64,000 nt of DNA, from contig JAHCBA010000035.1 of NCBI GenBank assembly GCA_019634625.1, positions 1 through 64,000 on the forward strand. Direction: 5' to 3'. The DNA comes from Verrucomicrobiia bacterium (GTDB taxonomy: Bacteria; Verrucomicrobiota; Verrucomicrobiia; Limisphaerales; CAIMTB01). Made by a program: the position numbers and the translations under genes. Below, piece by piece: positions 54,632-63,421 of this stretch (its first letter is position 1; every line of letters begins with the position of its first letter). Under the pieces are notes generated by a model. The model ran no database searches and was not told where the DNA came from. It was given only the letters and a program-made list of their open reading frames with translations.

Positions 54632-55924
54632 ATGAGCCGCCGAATGATCCTGGGGTCGGTTTCCCTGCTGCTGCTGGTCCACCTGGTGATGGGCGTCCGC
54701 TTCTATGCGGCGGAGGCACGGGCGTCGGACGGCGACAATGTCTATCCCCAGCTCGCCATCTTTTCCCGGGTCCTGCACCTGATCCGCAACGACTACGTGG
54801 ACGGGGAGGACCTGAGCTATCGGGACCTGCTCACCGCAGCCGTCCGGGGCATGCTGGATTCGCTGGACCCCCACAGCGAGTTCCTCGAACCGCGGCGGTT
54901 CGACGATCTCAAGGACGACACGGAGGGGGAGTTCGGGGGCGTGGGCGTGACCATTTCCCCGCACGGCGGGAACATCACCATCGTGGATGTCATCGAGAAC
55001 GCCCCGGGCGCGAAGGCCGGCCTGGTTCCCGGCGATCTCCTTGTCGCCGTCGAAGGGGAGCCGACCACCGGCTGGCAGCTCCAGGACGTCGTGACCCGCC
55101 TTCGCGGACGCCCGGGCACGGATGTCCGCATCACCACCTTCCGACCCAGCACCGACGAGACGAGTGACCACAGGCTGACCCGGGCGATCATTCCGATCTA
55201 CACGGTACGGGACCTCGACGGGCGACGGAACTTCCGCCTGCTCGAGGACGGCATTGGATACGTCCAGATCACCCAGTTCGGGGAGAAGACGGCGGGCGAA
55301 CTCGAGAGCGCCCTCGAAGTCATGTCCCGGGCCGGCATGAAATCCCTGATTCTCGATCTGCGCGACAATCCCGGCGGCCTCCTCGATTCGGCGTTCCGTG
55401 TGTGCGACAAGTTTCTCGCCCGCGATCAACTGGTCGTCTCCACCGTGGGCCGGCGCGGGGTCAAGCAGAGCGAATTCCGGTCCTCCGGCCGCGGTCGCTA
55501 CCCCAGGCTGCGCCTCGCGGTGCTCGTCAACGGGGGCAGCGCCAGCGCTTCGGAGATCGTGGCCGGCTGCCTGCAGGACCTCGACCGTGCCCGCATCTTT
55601 GGGGAGCAGACCTTCGGCAAAGGATCCGTCCAGAGCGTGCTCCCTCTCCCGGATGGATCGGCCCTCCGCCTGACGACGGCCAAGTACTACACCCCCAGCA
55701 ACCGCGTCATCCACGAGCAGGGCATCACCCCCGACAGCATCGTCGAACTCTCCGACGAGGAGGAACGGGACCTTCTCCGACGACGCCTGCCCGGGGCCCT
55801 GGATGCGCTGGGACCGGCCGAGCGCGAGCGCGCCCTGCAGACCCGCGATCTGCCGCTCGAACGCGCCCGCGACTACCTGCGCGGCCTCCAGATCCTGGCC
55901 GCCGAGAGGTCCGGACGCGCCTGA
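54632..55924 (+). CDS. S41 family C-terminal-processing protease
   Basis: This 430-aa periplasmic Ser/Lys protease of the CtpA/Prc type has an N-terminal signal or anchor (ILGSVSLLLLVHLVMGVRFY). The PDZ domain is at about 95-175 (GGVGVTISPHGGNITIVDV, then GAKAGLVPGDLLVAVEGE). The catalytic region has LILDLRDNPGGLLDSAF, then VNGGSASASEIVAGCLQD with the Ser in SAS, and GEQTFGKGSVQSVLPLPDG with the Lys. It trims exported proteins or wall hydrolases. The gene lies 21 bp ahead of tsaD. Confidence 0.92.
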   Translation: MSRRMILGSVSLLLLVHLVMGVRFYAAEARASDGDNVYPQLAIFSRVLHLIRNDYVDGEDLSYRDLLTAAVRGMLDSLDPHSEFLEPRRFDDLKDDTEGEFGGVGVTISPHGGNITIVDVIENAPGAKAGLVPGDLLVAVEGEPTTGWQLQDVVTRLRGRPGTDVRITTFRPSTDETSDHRLTRAIIPIYTVRDLDGRRNFRLLEDGIGYVQITQFGEKTAGELESALEVMSRAGMKSLILDLRDNPGGLLDSAFRVCDKFLARDQLVVSTVGRRGVKQSEFRSSGRGRYPRLRLAVLVNGGSASASEIVAGCLQDLDRARIFGEQTFGKGSVQSVLPLPDGSALRLTTAKYYTPSNRVIHEQGITPDSIVELSDEEERDLLRRRLPGALDALGPAERERALQTRDLPLERARDYLRGLQILAAERSGRA

Positions 55925-55945
55925 CCCCGGCGTCGTCCCCCGCCC

Positions 55946-56989
55946 GTGCGCGTCCTTGCCATCGAGACTTCCTGCGACGAGACCAGCGTGGCCGTCGTGA
56001 GTGACGGAGCGGTGCTGGCCAATGTGGTCTCCTCCCAGACGGCCCTCCATGCCGAGTATGGGGGAGTCGTTCCGGAACTGGCGGCACGCGAGCACCTGCG
56101 AAATCTGCCGCCGGTCGTGAGACTCGCCCTCGAACAGGCCCGGCTGGAGGCGTCGCAGATCGACGCCGTGGCGGCCACCCGCGGCCCCGGGTTGCCGCAG
56201 GCCCTGCTGATTGGCGTCCGTGCCGCCCAGTCGTTCGCCTTTGCCCGCCACGTGCCGTTTCTTGGCGTTCACCACCACGAAGCCCATCTCTTCTCGCCCT
56301 GGATCGGCGGCGATCCCCTGCGGGCGGACTTCACGTCGTTCGAACCCGGGATCGCCCTGATCGCCAGCGGCGGACACACCGTGCTCGTCCACCTCGACAC
56401 CGACCTGCGCCATCGCGTGCTGGGATCCACGCTCGATGACGCTGCCGGCGAGTGCTTTGACAAGGTGGCCAAGCTGATCGGCCTGCCGTATCCCGGAGGG
56501 CCCTGGGTGGATCGGCTGGCGGCTGAAGGGAATCCCGAAGCCCATCCCTTCCCGCGCCCCCTCCTGCGCAGCCACGGGGACGACTTCAGCTTCTCCGGAC
56601 TGAAGACCTCCGTCCGGACCTTCCTCGACAAGCACCCGGACGTGGCCGCCGATCCGGCCGGGCGCCGCGACCTCTGCGCCAGTGTGCAGGCCGCCATTAT
56701 TGAAGTGCTGGTCGGCAAGCTGGTCGCCGCCGCCATCCGGTTGCGGCTGTCGCTGGTCAGCGCGTCGGGAGGTGTCACCTGCAACCGGGGATTCCGTGCC
56801 CTGCTGGCCACCGAGGCGGCGCGGCACGGACTGCGGGTGCGACTGGCAGAGCCCGCTCTGTGCACCGACAACGCGGCGATGGTTGGCGTGCTGGCGGAGC
56901 GACGGCTGGCCCGGGGCGAAAGCACTCCCTACGACGCCGAAATCCGCCCGAGCTGGCCGCTGGACGAAGCGTGGGGCGACCCCGAGTGA
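55946..56989 (+). CDS. tsaD: tRNA N6-adenosine threonylcarbamoyltransferase
   Basis: This 347-aa universal enzyme of t6A37 tRNA modification works with TsaB, TsaC and TsaE. It begins at GTG (RVLAIETSCDETSVAVV). The metal motif HHHEAH is at about 112-117 and the ATP-binding region is IALIASGGHTVLVH. Other family blocks are GSTLDDAAGECFDKVAKLIG, FSFSGLKTSVR and CTDNAAMVG. The usual SGGVAAN is SGGVTCN here. It is normal length and converges on nuoA with only 7 bp between the stops. Confidence 0.93.
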   Translation: MRVLAIETSCDETSVAVVSDGAVLANVVSSQTALHAEYGGVVPELAAREHLRNLPPVVRLALEQARLEASQIDAVAATRGPGLPQALLIGVRAAQSFAFARHVPFLGVHHHEAHLFSPWIGGDPLRADFTSFEPGIALIASGGHTVLVHLDTDLRHRVLGSTLDDAAGECFDKVAKLIGLPYPGGPWVDRLAAEGNPEAHPFPRPLLRSHGDDFSFSGLKTSVRTFLDKHPDVAADPAGRRDLCASVQAAIIEVLVGKLVAAAIRLRLSLVSASGGVTCNRGFRALLATEAARHGLRVRLAEPALCTDNAAMVGVLAERRLARGESTPYDAEIRPSWPLDEAWGDPE

Positions 56990-56996
56990 ACGCCGG

Positions 56997-57389
56997 TCAG
57001 GTGGAACTCTTCCAGTCGAAGGCCTTCCGCTTGAGGGCGTAGATGTAGCCCACGAAGAGAATGCCGAGGAAGCTCGCCATGGCGCCGAAAATCATCCCCG
57101 CGCTTTCGGGCAGCAGCTCCCGGTACACCACGGCCCACGGGTAGAGAAAGACCACCTCGATGTCGAACAGGATGAACAGCATCGCCACCAGATAGAACTT
57201 CACCGAGAAGCGGGCCGAACCCTCCCCCTGCGGTTCCATGCCGCATTCGTAGGGGGTGTCCTTGACCGCCGTGCGACGCGACCGCGCCCCGAGGAGCACC
57301 GAAAGCCCCAGCATCCCCGCTGCGAAACCCACCGCCACCAGGCCCAGCAGGAGAACCGGCACGTATTCCGCCAACTGCGACGACATCAC
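56997..57389 (-). CDS. nuoA: NADH-quinone oxidoreductase subunit A
   Basis: This 130-aa membrane subunit of complex I has three helices: about 9-33, about 68-90 and about 97-118. The conserved block is DTPYECGMEPQGEGSARFSV followed by KFYLVAMLFILFDIEVVFLYP, which is diagnostic. nuoA normally heads a nuo operon, but no nuoB follows; tsaD sits convergent just beyond its stop. The start could be the second Met at 57386. It lies 9 bp after the outer-membrane factor gene on the same strand, so it may be read from the efflux operon. Confidence 0.93.
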   Translation of the reverse strand: MMSSQLAEYVPVLLLGLVAVGFAAGMLGLSVLLGARSRRTAVKDTPYECGMEPQGEGSARFSVKFYLVAMLFILFDIEVVFLYPWAVVYRELLPESAGMIFGAMASFLGILFVGYIYALKRKAFDWKSST

Positions 57390-57398
57390 GCGCCGATC

Positions 57399-58874
57399 CT
57401 AGGGACGAACGGCAACCGGGTCACGCGGGACTTTGTCGGGTCCGTTTTCCCAGCCACCCCCAAGAGCCTTGATCAACTGGACGGCGGCGATGCGGCGCTG
57501 TCCGGCGATCTGCCGAATCGCACGCTCGTTGCGAAGGGCCTCGCGGTCGGCATCGATGACGCTGAGGAAATCGGTCAGGCCGGTGGTGAAGCCTGCCTGG
57601 GCCAGGTCGCGGGCCCGGAGCGACTGCGCCAGCGCTTCCGATTGAGCGTCCGCCTGGACCGCCAGGTGGCGAAGGGCGGCGAGGGCGTCTTCCACCTCCC
57701 CGAAGGCCACCAGGATCCGCTGCCGATACCGCGCCACGGATTCCTCGAAGCGGGCCTTCGACTGTCGAAGCCCGGCGCGGTGACGTCCTCCGGCGAAGAG
57801 GGGGAGCGAGACGCTTGGCCCGATGGACCAGACGCGGCTTTCCCACTGGAACAGGCTTTCCACATCCGCGCTCAGGAACCCGCCCGACCCGGTCAGCCGG
57901 ACCACCGGGAAGAAGGCCGCACGGGCAATGCCAATCCGGGCGTTGTCCGCCGCCAGTTGGCGCTCGGCCTCGGCGATGTCCGGGCGCCGCTCGAGGAGGG
58001 CCGAGGGCAGGCCGGCGGGAACGAGCGGCGGTTCGGGTTCCGCTTCCCCCAACGGATCGGGGCGGGGCGCGAGGCGGAACGCCGGGGGCGGCTGGCCGGT
58101 GAGGATGGCGAGGGCGTTCTCGAGTTCGCCGCGCTGGCGTTCGAGGGCGGCCCGTTCCACCTCGGCCACGGCCAGTTCGGTGCGGGCCCGGGCCACATCG
58201 AGTTCGGGTCCCAACCCGGCCTCCAGGCGCCCGTCCACGATGCCGACCTGCTCGCGGCGCAGGTCGAGAGTCCGGCGCACGACGGCGATCTCGGCATCGA
58301 GCGCCCGGAGGCGAAAGTAGTTTTGGGCGACGTCGGCCTGGAGTGTGAGCAGGACGGTGTGCAGGGCGGCCTGGCGGGACGCGGCCTCGGCGCGGGCGCT
58401 TTCGAAACCGCGCCGCACGCGTCCCCACAAATCCAGTTCGTAGCTCAGGTCGAGCGGCACGCGGAACGTGTTGGCGGTGATGGCGCCGAAGTCGGGTTCC
58501 TGGTTGGGGGAAAACCGTTCCCTCCGGAAGCCCGGTTGGGCATCCACGGCGGGAAGGAGGTCGGCCCTGGCAATCCGGGCGGCGGCGCGGGCCTGTTCGA
58601 CTGTGGCCATCGCGGCCCGGAGTTCCTGGTTGGAACCGGCGGCCAGAACCGCGAGACGGTCGAGTTCCGGATCGTTGAACAACTCCCACCATGGGCCCCT
58701 GCCCAGGTGATCCATGGGTTCGCCCGGCTTCCAATCCCCCCATTCGGAGGCCTTGTAGGCAGCGGGCGCGGGCGTTTCGGGACGCTGGTAGTCCGGGCCC
58801 ACGGCGGCGGAGGCCGCGGTCAGGGCGCCGGCCATGACCAGGACCCAGGAACACGGGATTCGATAGGCTTTCAC
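57399..58874 (-). CDS. RND efflux outer-membrane factor, NodT/OprM family
   Basis: This 491-aa TolC-like channel protein starts at GTG 58874 with GGAG about ten bases upstream. The signal peptide is about 8-27, then VGPDYQRPETPAPAAYK, the NodT-family N-terminal mark. Two OEP repeats follow, with SYELDLWGRVRRGFESARAE and, in the second half, ALLERRPDIAEAERQLAADN, GPSVSLPLFAGGRHRAGLRQ and VAFGEVEDALAALRHLA. Most relatives are lipoproteins with Cys before VGPDY; here that Cys is absent. It is the third gene of the adaptor-pump-channel operon, starting 32 bp after the pump. Confidence 0.9.
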   Translation of the reverse strand: MKAYRIPCSWVLVMAGALTAASAAVGPDYQRPETPAPAAYKASEWGDWKPGEPMDHLGRGPWWELFNDPELDRLAVLAAGSNQELRAAMATVEQARAAARIARADLLPAVDAQPGFRRERFSPNQEPDFGAITANTFRVPLDLSYELDLWGRVRRGFESARAEAASRQAALHTVLLTLQADVAQNYFRLRALDAEIAVVRRTLDLRREQVGIVDGRLEAGLGPELDVARARTELAVAEVERAALERQRGELENALAILTGQPPPAFRLAPRPDPLGEAEPEPPLVPAGLPSALLERRPDIAEAERQLAADNARIGIARAAFFPVVRLTGSGGFLSADVESLFQWESRVWSIGPSVSLPLFAGGRHRAGLRQSKARFEESVARYRQRILVAFGEVEDALAALRHLAVQADAQSEALAQSLRARDLAQAGFTTGLTDFLSVIDADREALRNERAIRQIAGQRRIAAVQLIKALGGGWENGPDKVPRDPVAVRP

Positions 58875-58906
58875 AAGAGGATCTCCACGGGGACGCCGGT
58901 CCGTTC

Positions 58907-61900
58907 TCAGGCGGCGCCGACGGGGGTTGGGGCGATCTGCGGGGCGGGCTGTTCCGGGGTCGCCGGCACCGGCACACCCCGGTGGCGGGTGGCGAGCAGC
59001 GAATAGAACACCGGGACGACGAACAGGGTGAACAGGCTGCCCACCACCATGCCCGCCACGAGAACGATCCCGATGCTGTTGCGGGCCGCCGCGCCCGGCC
59101 CCGTGACCAGCACCAGCGGGAAGTGCCCGAACACCGTGGCGGCCGAGGTCATCAGCACCGGTCGAAACCGGGTGAGGCAGGCTTCGCGAAGGGCCGAGGC
59201 CCGATCCTGGCCGCGTTCGCGGAGGGTGTTGGCGAACTCGACAATGAGGATGCCGTTCTTGGCGATCAGCCCGACCAGGGTGATGAGGCCGACCTGGGAA
59301 TAGATGTTGATCGTCGTGAGATCGAGGAAGCTGAAAAGCAGCGCCCCCGAGATCGCCAGCGGCACCGAGCCCAGGAGCACAATGAGCGGATCCCGGAAGC
59401 TCCGGAACTGCGCCGCAAGAACCAGGTAGATCAGCGCCACCGCGAACCCGAGCGTCACCGTCAGGGCCGATCCCTCCCGCCGGATCTGGCGCGACTCGCC
59501 GGCGTGATCGAGCACCACATTGGGTCCTCGCGCGGCGTTGGCGGCGTTCTCGAGCACCCGAAGGGCCTCCTCCTTGGTCACCCCCGGCTGCACCCCTCCG
59601 AAGACGCGGACGGCGTTGCGCTGCTGAAAGCGGTTCAGCGACCGGGGGGCCGTGCCGGATTCGATGTGCGTGAACGAGGAGACCGGTACCAGGTCCCCGT
59701 CGCCGGTCTTGATCTTCAAGTCCAGCAGCGGTCCGACCGTCGTGCGGTCCTCGTCGCCGATCTGGGGGATCACCTTGTAGCTCCGGTCGTGGTAATTGAA
59801 CCGGTTCACGTAGGCGCCCCCGAGAACGGTCCCCAGTTCGCGACCGGCGGTGGCAAGGTCGAGACCGAGATCGGCGAGTCGCTCGCGATCGAGGACCACC
59901 CGGGCCTCCGGCTGGTCGATCTTCAGGTCGGTGTCCACGTAGAGGAACTTCCCGCTCTGCCAGCCGGCCTGGACCACCGCGGTGGCGAGTTCCAACATCC
60001 GGTCGAGCGGCGCGTCGCTCTGGAGGACCAGCTCGACATCGTACTGGCCGGGAGTCGGCAGCGGCGGGTCGAGCCGGGGAAACACCCGGAGTCCGGGAAT
60101 CTGCGACACCGCCCCGTACACCTCGCCATACATGGCCTCGGTGGACCGCTCCCGTTCGCGCCAGTCCTTCGCCACCAGCCCTCCAAACCCGCCCCATCCG
60201 GCGGTGAGGGACCACATGAACCGGGCTTCCTCGAATCCGGTGATCGCCCGCACGACTTCCAGGGACTGCCGGGAGGTCGCCTCGATGGTCGAGTCCGGGG
60301 AGGCTTCGAGGAACAGACTGATGTGGCTCTGGTCCTCGACGGGCGCGAGTTCGCGGCGCGAATGGTGATAGAACGGCCAGGCCGCCGCCATGATCGCCAG
60401 GGCCGCCACCACCACCGTCCAGCGCATGCCCAGGGCAATGTCCAGCAGGCGCGCATAGCCGCGTCGTACCGCGTCAAAGGCGCGGTTCACCAGCCGCGTC
60501 AGCGCACTCTCCCGTCCGTGCGGATGCACGAAGCGGGAACTCATCACCGGCGACAGGGTGATGGCCACCATCCCCGAGAAGACCACCGCCGCGGCAAGCG
60601 TGATGGCGAATTCGAGGAAGAGCATCCCGGTGAGCCCGCCCTGGAAGGCGATGGGCGTGTACACCGCGGCCAGGGTGACGGTCATGGCCACGATCGGGCC
60701 GATCAGTTCCCTCGCCCCCACCAGCGCCGCCTCGATGCGCGTCTTCCCCTCCCGGACATGGCGCTCGACGTTCTCCACCACGACGATGGCGTCGTCCACC
60801 ACCAGCCCGACCGACAGCACGATGGCCAGAATGGTCAGGAGGTTGAGACTGAAGCCCAGGGCGTACATGACCACCACCGCACCGATCAGCGAGACCGGCA
60901 TGGCCACCAGGGGCACCAGGGCCGTCCGGGGCGACCCCATGAACAGCACGATCACCAGGGCGACGATGGCCATGGTCTCCGCCAGGGTCATGCCGATCTC
61001 GCGCAGGGCGTCGCGCATGAACACCGTGGCGTCATAGGCGAGTTCCATCTCGATGTCCGGTGGCAGCGTCGGACGCACCCGTTCCATCTCGGCGCGAAGC
61101 CGCGCGGCCACCTCGATCTCGTTGGAGCCGGGCAGCGGCCAGACCCCGAGGTACACGGCCTCGCGCTCGTTGAACTTGGCGATCCAGTCGGGTTCCTCGG
61201 CGCCCAACTCCACCCGCGCCACGTCGGCCAGACGCACCAGGGCGCCGTCCCGCTCCGATACGATGAGGTTCTCGAATTCCTCGACGGTCCGAAGATCGGT
61301 GTTGGCCAGCAGGTTGACCTGGACCCATTGGCCCTTGGTTTGCCCGACCGCCGCGAGGTAGTTGTTGCGCTGGAGCGCGGCATGGACGTCCCCGGGCGCC
61401 AGGTTGACCCCGGCCAGACGGTCGGGGTCGATCCAGACCCGCATGGCGATCGGACGTCCGCCCTCGAAGCTCACCCGCTGCACGCCCGCCAGGGTCGCGA
61501 ATTGCGGCTGCAACGTCCGGGCAAGCCAGTCGGTGATGGCCGGAACGCTCCGCTCCCGCGACGAGAAACTCAGGTAGAACGAGGCGTAGGGCCGGTCCGC
61601 CCGCTGCACCTCGACCACCGGCGGCTCCGCTTCCGCGGGGAGTTCCGACCGCACCTGCTGGAGCCTGGCCGTGATCTCCGCAAGGGCCGCCGTGCTGCTG
61701 TGGTTCAGCTTCAACCGGACGGTGACAATGCTGATCCCGGCGCGGCTGGTGGACTCGATGTGATCCACCCCGCCGATCGCCGAGGCCACCCGTTCGATCG
61801 GCGTGGTGAGAAACCCGCGCACCGTTTCCGCGCTGGCTCCCGTGTACACGGTGGTGATCACCACCGACGCGCTCTCGATGCTGGGATACTGCTGGACCGG

Positions 61901-61999
61901 CAGTTGGGTCAGTGCCCGCACGCCAACCAGCACGATGACCAGGTTGAGCACCACCGCGAGAACGGGGTGCCTGATGAAGATGTCGGTGACGTAACGCAT
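58907..61999 (-). CDS. RND multidrug efflux transporter, inner-membrane pump (HAE-1 type)
   Basis: This 1030-aa proton-driven exporter of the AcrB/MexB class has the expected length and twelve membrane helices. The first helix (VLAVVLNLVIVLVGVRAL) and the QLPVQQYPSIESASVVITTV porter start are standard. The proton-relay Asp pair is in GLVVDDAIVVVENVERH. A lysine equivalent lies in the second half (LITLVGLIAKNGILIVEFAN). It probably works with the adaptor upstream and the channel downstream as a tripartite pump. The substrate range is unknown. Confidence 0.94.
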   Translation of the reverse strand: MRYVTDIFIRHPVLAVVLNLVIVLVGVRALTQLPVQQYPSIESASVVITTVYTGASAETVRGFLTTPIERVASAIGGVDHIESTSRAGISIVTVRLKLNHSSTAALAEITARLQQVRSELPAEAEPPVVEVQRADRPYASFYLSFSSRERSVPAITDWLARTLQPQFATLAGVQRVSFEGGRPIAMRVWIDPDRLAGVNLAPGDVHAALQRNNYLAAVGQTKGQWVQVNLLANTDLRTVEEFENLIVSERDGALVRLADVARVELGAEEPDWIAKFNEREAVYLGVWPLPGSNEIEVAARLRAEMERVRPTLPPDIEMELAYDATVFMRDALREIGMTLAETMAIVALVIVLFMGSPRTALVPLVAMPVSLIGAVVVMYALGFSLNLLTILAIVLSVGLVVDDAIVVVENVERHVREGKTRIEAALVGARELIGPIVAMTVTLAAVYTPIAFQGGLTGMLFLEFAITLAAAVVFSGMVAITLSPVMSSRFVHPHGRESALTRLVNRAFDAVRRGYARLLDIALGMRWTVVVAALAIMAAAWPFYHHSRRELAPVEDQSHISLFLEASPDSTIEATSRQSLEVVRAITGFEEARFMWSLTAGWGGFGGLVAKDWRERERSTEAMYGEVYGAVSQIPGLRVFPRLDPPLPTPGQYDVELVLQSDAPLDRMLELATAVVQAGWQSGKFLYVDTDLKIDQPEARVVLDRERLADLGLDLATAGRELGTVLGGAYVNRFNYHDRSYKVIPQIGDEDRTTVGPLLDLKIKTGDGDLVPVSSFTHIESGTAPRSLNRFQQRNAVRVFGGVQPGVTKEEALRVLENAANAARGPNVVLDHAGESRQIRREGSALTVTLGFAVALIYLVLAAQFRSFRDPLIVLLGSVPLAISGALLFSFLDLTTINIYSQVGLITLVGLIAKNGILIVEFANTLRERGQDRASALREACLTRFRPVLMTSAATVFGHFPLVLVTGPGAAARNSIGIVLVAGMVVGSLFTLFVVPVFYSLLATRHRGVPVPATPEQPAPQIAPTPVGAA

Positions 62000-62053
62000 G
62001 GATGGCCCGGGCTGGGTAATGGCTCGAAGGACGACGCAGTCTCAGGCAACGGG

Positions 62054-63226
62054 TCAGTTCGCAGCCTCCCCGGCAACGGCGTGCCGCACCGCCGCCACCA
62101 GGACCCCCTCGCGCAGCTTGAACGAGCCGAACGCCGCCACCGTCTCGCCCGCCGCCAGTCCTTCCATGACCAACACCTCGTCCCCGAGAATCGGCCCGGA
62201 GCGGACCCGCCGGACCCGGGCCCGGACCTTCCCTTCCTCGTCGGGCGAGACCACGAAGACATGATCGCCTTCCGGTCCTTTGCGCACCGCGCTGACCGGC
62301 ACCGCGACGGCGGCGACATGGGCGCCGGCCGGTACGCGGACCCGGACCGACGCGCCGGGACCCGGCAGGACCCGGCCGTCCTCAACGCGCGCCCGCACCA
62401 GGGTGTTGCGGGTCCGGGGATCGACGCGGGCGTCGAGCGCCACCACGGCGGCAGACACCTCCTCGCGGAGAAGCCCGGGCAGAAGGGTCACCTGCTCGCC
62501 CACTTGAAGCTGTTCCGCCACGTGCTGGGGCACCGCAAAGTCCACATGGACCGCGTCGTCCACCCCCTGCACGGTGGTCAGCAGGGTGCCCGTTTCGAGG
62601 TACTGGCCTGGATGCACATCGCTCAGGCCGAGACGGGCGCGGAACGGAGCCCGGACGGTCTTGCGGGCAATCACCGCCCGGAGTCGTTCCATCTGGGCCC
62701 GCGCCACATCGAGGTCCGCACGGGCGCGATCCCATTCCATCTGGGATGTGGCCCGGCTTTGGACCGCGCGTTCGACCCGGTGCAGCAACGTCTCGGCCAG
62801 GGCCGCCTGTGCCTCGACCGCCTTCAGTTCGGCCTCTTCCACCGAGACATCCATCGCGACCAGCAATGTCCCGGCCTCAACGATGCCGCCCGGTGTCAAC
62901 CGCACCTCGCGCACCGTGCCAGGCAGTTCGTTGCGCAACGTGGTCGAACGAAGGGCCAGCACCGTCCCGATCGAGGTGATCGAGCGCCGATGCTCACGCG
63001 GTTCGGCAACCGCCGTGGTGACGAACTCCATCGGTTCCGCCTGCTGGGCGGCGAGGGCGTCGGCCGCCTGCAGGGCGCGCGCCTTCCACGTCGCCAGAGC
63101 CGTGCCCGCGGCGACCAGCACGGCAAGGAGGACAACGGACGCCATCCAGCCCGGCCTTGGGGGACAGGCGGCTTCCTCAGACACGGCAGAAGGCGGACCG
63201 GACGAACGGGGGCGGACAGATTCCAT
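62054..63226 (-). CDS. RND efflux periplasmic adaptor (membrane fusion protein)
   Basis: This 390-aa protein has an N-terminal membrane anchor at about 28-46 (ASVVLLAVLVAAGTALATW). The lipoyl/barrel-sandwich halves are ELPGTVREVRLTPGGIVEAG and IARKTVRAPFRARLGLSDVH, flanking a coiled-coil hairpin of about 120-165. The beta-barrel and membrane-proximal domains follow (LVRARVEDGRVLPGPGASVR). It is the first gene of the efflux operon, 54 bp ahead of the pump. ATG 63226 is preferred because 50 codons upstream are weak and cover the likely operator region. Confidence 0.9.
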   Translation of the reverse strand: MESVRPRSSGPPSAVSEEAACPPRPGWMASVVLLAVLVAAGTALATWKARALQAADALAAQQAEPMEFVTTAVAEPREHRRSITSIGTVLALRSTTLRNELPGTVREVRLTPGGIVEAGTLLVAMDVSVEEAELKAVEAQAALAETLLHRVERAVQSRATSQMEWDRARADLDVARAQMERLRAVIARKTVRAPFRARLGLSDVHPGQYLETGTLLTTVQGVDDAVHVDFAVPQHVAEQLQVGEQVTLLPGLLREEVSAAVVALDARVDPRTRNTLVRARVEDGRVLPGPGASVRVRVPAGAHVAAVAVPVSAVRKGPEGDHVFVVSPDEEGKVRARVRRVRSGPILGDEVLVMEGLAAGETVAAFGSFKLREGVLVAAVRHAVAGEAAN

Positions 63227-63382
63227 ATGCTGCACAACGATTGGGTTTGGGGTTTCGGGACAAAGGCAGGCGATCCAACGAGGCCTTCCGGGGCATGGCC
63301 GGACGATGCGGCCCGACGAAGCTGACTCTGGCGAACGAACCGGGCGTCCGGGAGTCCCCTTTCGGGCCATCGACACAAAAAG

Positions 63383-63398
63383 TTGACCGTCTAGTCAA
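63383..63398. promoter_or_regulatory. putative TetR operator for the efflux operon
   Basis: TTGACCGTCTAGTCAA is a palindrome with TTGAC/GTCAA arms. It lies between the efflux adaptor gene and the TetR gene. On the minus strand TTGACT could also serve as a -35 box, so a bound repressor would block it. The lone TetR gene directly upstream fits autogenous or operon control. Confidence 0.45.
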
Positions 63399-63421
63399 AT
63401 ACATGCCGAAAAAAAGGGCGA

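Noticed and set aside
58982-63325. 1447-codon open frame on the + strand opposite the efflux genes
   Set aside because: It is the GC-driven antisense shadow of the pump and adaptor genes, which have clear motifs. Its translation is rich in His/Arg/Asp/Gly without any domain.
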